Below, piece by piece: positions 61,401 to 64,000 of a stretch of 64,000 bases of DNA (position 1 is the first letter of the stretch; every line of letters starts with the position of its first letter). The stretch spans positions 124,001 through 188,000 of the forward strand of contig USLU01000001.1 of NCBI GenBank assembly GCA_900555635.1. The letters are read 5' to 3'. The notes under the pieces are model-generated. The model was not told where the DNA came from, did not search any database, and saw only the letters and a list, made by a program, of their open reading frames with translations. The translations under genes and the position numbers were made by a program. The stretch is from an uncultured Bacteroides sp. GTDB taxonomy: Bacteria > Bacteroidota > Bacteroidia > Bacteroidales > Bacteroidaceae.

Positions 61401-62384
61401 GCACAAAATGCGATGAATTTTGAAGAGACCGGTTCGGGTATTGGTTTGATGATTACCCGCCGCATCGTTAAACAACATCATGGCAGTATTTCGTTCAGCA
61501 GTGTAGAGGGCAGTGGTACTACCTTTACGGTCGTATTTCCGCAAAAGATAAAATCGAGTGTAGTGGTTGTGGAGCGGCAGGAAGATAATCAGGAGGCACA
61601 AAACTCTACTGACGCTGCACTTGAACAGCCCGAGGACATTGGCAAGAATGTGCTTTTGTTGGCTGAGGATGATCCTGATATGCGGGAGTATCTGATGAAT
61701 AGTCTCTCTTCCGAATACAAAGTAATAGGTGTGCCCGATGGTGGAAAAGCTTTGGAGATGGCGAGGGAAATTAATCCGGATCTTATCATCTCGGACATAG
61801 TCATGCCGGTATTGGAAGGAGATGAGCTATGCCGCATCTTGAAGTCTTCGGTCGATACGAGTCATATTCCGATTATATTGCTTACTGCACTAAGTGAGCG
61901 GGAGAATATTATCTTCGGATTGGAAGCCGGCGCAAACGACTATATTATCAAGCCTTTTGATTTGTCTGTGTTAAAAGTACGCATACGGAACATTCTTCAA
62001 AACAGGCAACGGCTGCGTGATACCGTCTTGTCTATGGAGTCTCAACCGGAAGAAATTGATTATACCAGTCAACTGGATAAAGAGTTTTTAGACAAAGTGA
62101 TGGAGGTGGTTAATGAGGAATTGGCTAATTCGGAACTTTCTATCAATGATTTTTGCCGGAAGTTGGGGATGAGCCGTACTTCTGTTTTCAACAAGATGAA
62201 GACATTGACCGGTCAGGGGCCTAATGATTTTATCCGGATTGTACGTCTGAACAAGGCAAAAGAATTGCTGGCATCCCGTAAATATTCTATTGCCGACGTG
62301 GCAAGTATGGTTGGCTTTGCCGACCCTAAATATTTCAGTACATGCTTTAAAAAGCAGTTTAATGTTAGGCCGAGCAAAATTTAA
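58494..62384 (+). CDS. Hybrid two-component system regulator (HTCS)
   Basis: A 1296-aa one-polypeptide sensor-regulator that spans the inner membrane. From the N-terminus: signal peptide (about 1-22), two propeller blocks of Reg_prop repeats (about 23-700: GLWIST, IWVSTEKELYYLDSS), a Y_Y_Y domain, one TM helix (about 760-785), a HisKA domain with phospho-histidine H806 in IAHDIRTP, an HATPase domain (about 885-1010, DNLLSNALKYTEKG, DTGIGIP, GSGIGLMI), a receiver with D1101 in LIISDIVMP, and an AraC-type HTH at the end (about 1190-1296). HTCS proteins sense a glycan fragment and turn on a polysaccharide-use locus. Here the next genes are a ROK kinase and a NagB-type deaminase, 129 bp downstream; the cognate SusCD must be outside the window or elsewhere. 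Confidence 0.93.
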   Translation: MTKYIFIYLLLFLQCLHSFAGSFRSLSLREGLSSRQVFQINKDSVGFIWAYTHFGIDRYDGNEIKHYRLDDTVESKDHILSSTVMTCDKSGNLWIALKTGKIYTYDYKTDSFLLRIDLSVSTPSAVIYNILLDDENRLWICMSTGIYSWEEKAGLTFAGLKDRSVTCLIQADKTTYFAGTDKGVFQLSKKAASNTFADTPVRLPMEMHIEAMYEFAGKLFIGTFSDGVYVVERSTGQIRSLDAFVPHVPIRTFAKTHDNTLLIGADGAGVFQMDRNAEKLLHHYMTDEDDERSLNGNTVSDICVDEHNGIWISTSTNGISYLDPNMPDIRRTKHERHNINSLKSDHINVIFQDSEGDCWYGTNNGISLYQSKQNRWTHFLDDAGHSGKVVLALAEDSKGSIWAGGYGIGLYCINKKTGRVQKIAKRAPQSDKGIATDYIYAIYAEGNHLWFGGIEGEFTRYNMQTDTYTYYPIDCVGDIKAGNKNTLLLAGCDGLAIFDKVTGKTQWHQQFGDFTLHYPIRCLLQASSGDIWMATDGEGLIRFNPDKKQTRVYTTNDGLVSNSVNSLLEDNAGHIWVSTEKELYYLDSSRDILVSANDFLDITWGFYNPNAALKLANGSLAFGTAEGVITFSPSLNFNQHAPINLIFTDFKLLYESVKAGMKGSLLKTNINDTQKLKLKYNQNSFSISFSAINFIAPHRIRYEYMLTNYNKQWEHSNSVKSVNYTNLSPGKYIFRLRAFDKYTGQQIGERELEIIVNAPYWISWWALLIYFVFLSVFIYMFIQYRRHKANEDKIKEKIRSFISIAHDIRTPITLIKAPLSELEAQEGLPEESKRTVGVAAKNVEKLLAMVTQLLDLQKAELHAEHLKVSQYDIKSYLEEKMAEFHLAAMQKGVELQLEVEPDMPKVWIDREKMDHIIDNLLSNALKYTEKGIIHILVRTNKKKWTIEVRDTGIGIPKEEQGNIFHEYYRAQNAMNFEETGSGIGLMITRRIVKQHHGSISFSSVEGSGTTFTVVFPQKIKSSVVVVERQEDNQEAQNSTDAALEQPEDIGKNVLLLAEDDPDMREYLMNSLSSEYKVIGVPDGGKALEMAREINPDLIISDIVMPVLEGDELCRILKSSVDTSHIPIILLTALSERENIIFGLEAGANDYIIKPFDLSVLKVRIRNILQNRQRLRDTVLSMESQPEEIDYTSQLDKEFLDKVMEVVNEELANSELSINDFCRKLGMSRTSVFNKMKTLTGQGPNDFIRIVRLNKAKELLASRKYSIADVASMVGFADPKYFSTCFKKQFNVRPSKI

Positions 62385-62512
62385 AGCTATAAAAACAGCT
62401 TTTCGACTATTGTGGACGGGTATCGAACCTTTTTTGTTAAAAAATAAACCCTTGTTTCCTTGATAGTGCGTAATATTGTGGACAGTAAACAATATTAAAA
62501 AACGCATATAAA

Positions 62513-63454
62513 ATGGAAACGTATTTAGGTCTTGATTTAGGCGGTACCAAGCTATTGATTGGCGAGGTGGACAGCAACGGTAATATTTTGAAATATAAGA
62601 AATATGATTCCGGTTATTTTAACCAGCAAGCCGCACTGGAAATTATTAAATCATCGCTCGATGATTATATCCGAACCGTAGGTTGGTATGACAAGAAGCC
62701 GTTAGGGATGGGCGTCGGTCTGATAGGTCGTGTCGATCCCAATAAAGGTATCTGGTTGCAAATTGATCCCAGCCGTACGCAGCCCATAGCATTGGCAAAG
62801 GAATTGTCAGAAACCTACGACATCCCTTGCCACATTGACAATGACGTAAAGAGTGCTACAAGAGCCGAGCGTGTTTGGGGCTTCGGACAAATCTCCAAGA
62901 ATTTCATCTATGTTAATGTAGGTACCGGCATTGCGGTAGGTACGGTAGTAAATGGCAGACAGATACGCGGAAGTCATTTTAATGCCGGTGAAGTGGGGCA
63001 TGTGCGTGTAGGTGTGAATATCGGCATTAAATGCGGTTGCGGAAGAATGGACTGTGTAGAAGCTATTGCAGCCGGTATCGGATTTGATAACTGTGCCCGC
63101 TTGTTGCGTAACCAATATGAAACGAACTTGCATATACCTGCTGAAAAGGGAGAACGGGTACTTGTCAGCGAAGTATTTACACTTAGTCAGAAGGGCGATC
63201 CACTTTGTACGGTGCTGGTAGAGAATGCTGCTGAGGCTCTTGCCAATCTGATAATGAACCTGGTGCGTGTGATCGATCCTGATACGGTGGTACTGGGTGG
63301 TGGTATCGTGGCCGATGGCTATATGCACGAGAAGATTTTGGAAAAGCTTCACCCCACTACCATGCGATTTGTAAGCAACGGAGTGGTTATCACCAAGCTG
63401 AACCCCGGTTTTATCGGTTTGCTGGGTGCGGGTGCAGTAGCTATGAATATGTAA
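62513..63454 (+). CDS. ROK-family sugar kinase
   Basis: A 313-aa ASKHA-fold kinase. Phosphate-binding YLGLDLGGTKLLIGEV starts the protein; catalytic aspartate in CHIDNDVKSATRAERVWG; zinc-binding CGCGRMDCVEA replaces the family's CxCGxxGCxE form. It probably phosphorylates glucose, mannose or N-acetyl-amino sugars. The following NagB-type gene (29 bp apart) favours an amino sugar, for example GlcNAc or GlcN, but this is inference. It is downstream of the HTCS on the same strand. Confidence 0.9.
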   Translation: METYLGLDLGGTKLLIGEVDSNGNILKYKKYDSGYFNQQAALEIIKSSLDDYIRTVGWYDKKPLGMGVGLIGRVDPNKGIWLQIDPSRTQPIALAKELSETYDIPCHIDNDVKSATRAERVWGFGQISKNFIYVNVGTGIAVGTVVNGRQIRGSHFNAGEVGHVRVGVNIGIKCGCGRMDCVEAIAAGIGFDNCARLLRNQYETNLHIPAEKGERVLVSEVFTLSQKGDPLCTVLVENAAEALANLIMNLVRVIDPDTVVLGGGIVADGYMHEKILEKLHPTTMRFVSNGVVITKLNPGFIGLLGAGAVAMNM

Positions 63455-63483
63455 AATTGAAATCATAATACCTTATATATAGT

Positions 63484-64000
63484 ATGAAAATAACCGTCGC
63501 AAATAGTGAGAGAGAATTAGATTGTACCGCTGCCTGGCGTATTATCGGCGAAATATTGAATAAGCCCGAAAGTGTTATCGGCCTTTCAACCGGGCGTACC
63601 ACAGGAAATTTGCACCGTTTGATTGGAAAGATCTATTCTGAATATCCTTTTAATGTGGCATCTACTACTTTCTTTGGACTTGATGAAGTAACAAACGTGC
63701 CGCGTGAATATGCAGGAGCATGCTATACGATGCTAAAAACCGAATTGATGGATGCCTTAGGTGTTAAGGAAAAAAACTTCCTGATGCTGCCTACCATCTC
63801 CGATGACTTTGACAAAGCTTGTAAGGACTTTCAGCAAGAGATAGACAATCGGGGAGGTATAGACCTGCTCATCTTGGGATTGGGAGAGAACGGACACTTA
63901 GGTTTCAACCAGCCTCAATCTCCTTTTGAGGGAGAAGCTTGGGTAACTAAAATGAATGTTGAATTGGAAACGCGCATCCGTAGAGAGACAAATACCCCCA
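63484..64000 (+). CDS. nagB: Glucosamine-6-phosphate deaminase family protein, N-terminal part
   Basis: The first 172 codons of a NagB/6-phosphogluconolactonase-fold protein; the window ends inside it. Seen are VIGLSTGRTTGNLHR (phosphate loop), STTFFGLDEVTNVPREYAGA (D in the active site), and LGLGENGHLGFNQPQSPFE with the catalytic histidine in GENGHLGFN. NagB converts glucosamine 6-phosphate to fructose 6-phosphate and ammonia. It starts 29 bp after the ROK gene and is probably in its operon. Some paralogues act on other amino-sugar phosphates. Confidence 0.88.
   Translation, partial: MKITVANSERELDCTAAWRIIGEILNKPESVIGLSTGRTTGNLHRLIGKIYSEYPFNVASTTFFGLDEVTNVPREYAGACYTMLKTELMDALGVKEKNFLMLPTISDDFDKACKDFQQEIDNRGGIDLLILGLGENGHLGFNQPQSPFEGEAWVTKMNVELETRIRRETNTP

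Overview
The window is about 64 kb of chromosome from a gut-type Bacteroidota, almost certainly a Bacteroides species. The evidence is a SusC/SusD pair, a hybrid two-component system with a periplasmic propeller, an ExbB/ExbD/ExbD cluster with a separate TonB, Bacteroides-type promoters (TAnnTTTG at -7, little Shine-Dalgarno use), many SPII lipoproteins and moderate GC. I cannot fix the species. I see no prophage, insertion sequence, CRISPR array or rRNA. The one RNA gene I find is tRNA-Ser(GGA).

Layout. 1-240: end of citrate synthase. 335-404: a strong intergenic palindrome. 491-3394: a three-gene steroid/bile-acid reductase operon (5-alpha-reductase, old-yellow-enzyme 5-beta-reductase type, short-chain hydroxysteroid dehydrogenase), with the first gene broken by a one-base frameshift. 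3552-6284 (minus): pfkA, ispH, cmk. 6522-12505 (plus): tonB, a polyprenyl synthase, a conserved unknown, tatD-type nuclease, tRNA-Ser, then exbB, a small membrane protein and two exbD genes. 12609-19501: GNAT, M64 metallopeptidase, an Lrp regulator, folA, thyA, a cardiolipin synthase-type protein and an ECF sigma operon. 19869-22644: RsmF-type rRNA methyltransferase and a lipoprotein serpin. 22714-30402 (minus): a metal-stress block made of an RclA-like flavoprotein, a small His/Cys-rich protein, and a CusB/CusA/TolC-type efflux pump.

30483-39195: an ABC-F protein and an orphan SusC/SusD pair bracketed by two near-identical single-domain response regulators, then a lipoprotein. 39298-45901: CCA-adding enzyme and a two-gene exported operon joining a WD40-like propeller protein (with an OmpA-like tail) to a TPR/caspase protein. 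45999-51006: polyphosphate kinase, a PiT phosphate transporter with a PhoU-like tail, and a small phosphoesterase. 51182-54168: rmlA, rmlB, menA. 54278-58344: a lipoprotein phosphoesterase and a very large REC-REC-PPDK_N protein. 58494-64000: a hybrid two-component regulator followed by a ROK kinase and the start of a NagB-type deaminase.

The most noteworthy signals are the steroid operon with its frameshift; the exported propeller/caspase operon, whose promoter sits inside a perfect inverted repeat; three intergenic elements of unrelated sequence that share one design (three blocks of 22 bp folding into a 66-70 bp palindrome); the REC-PPDK_N fusion without a phosphohistidine domain; and the response-regulator duplication around SusCD. 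All calls come from reading the sequence; no database search was run.
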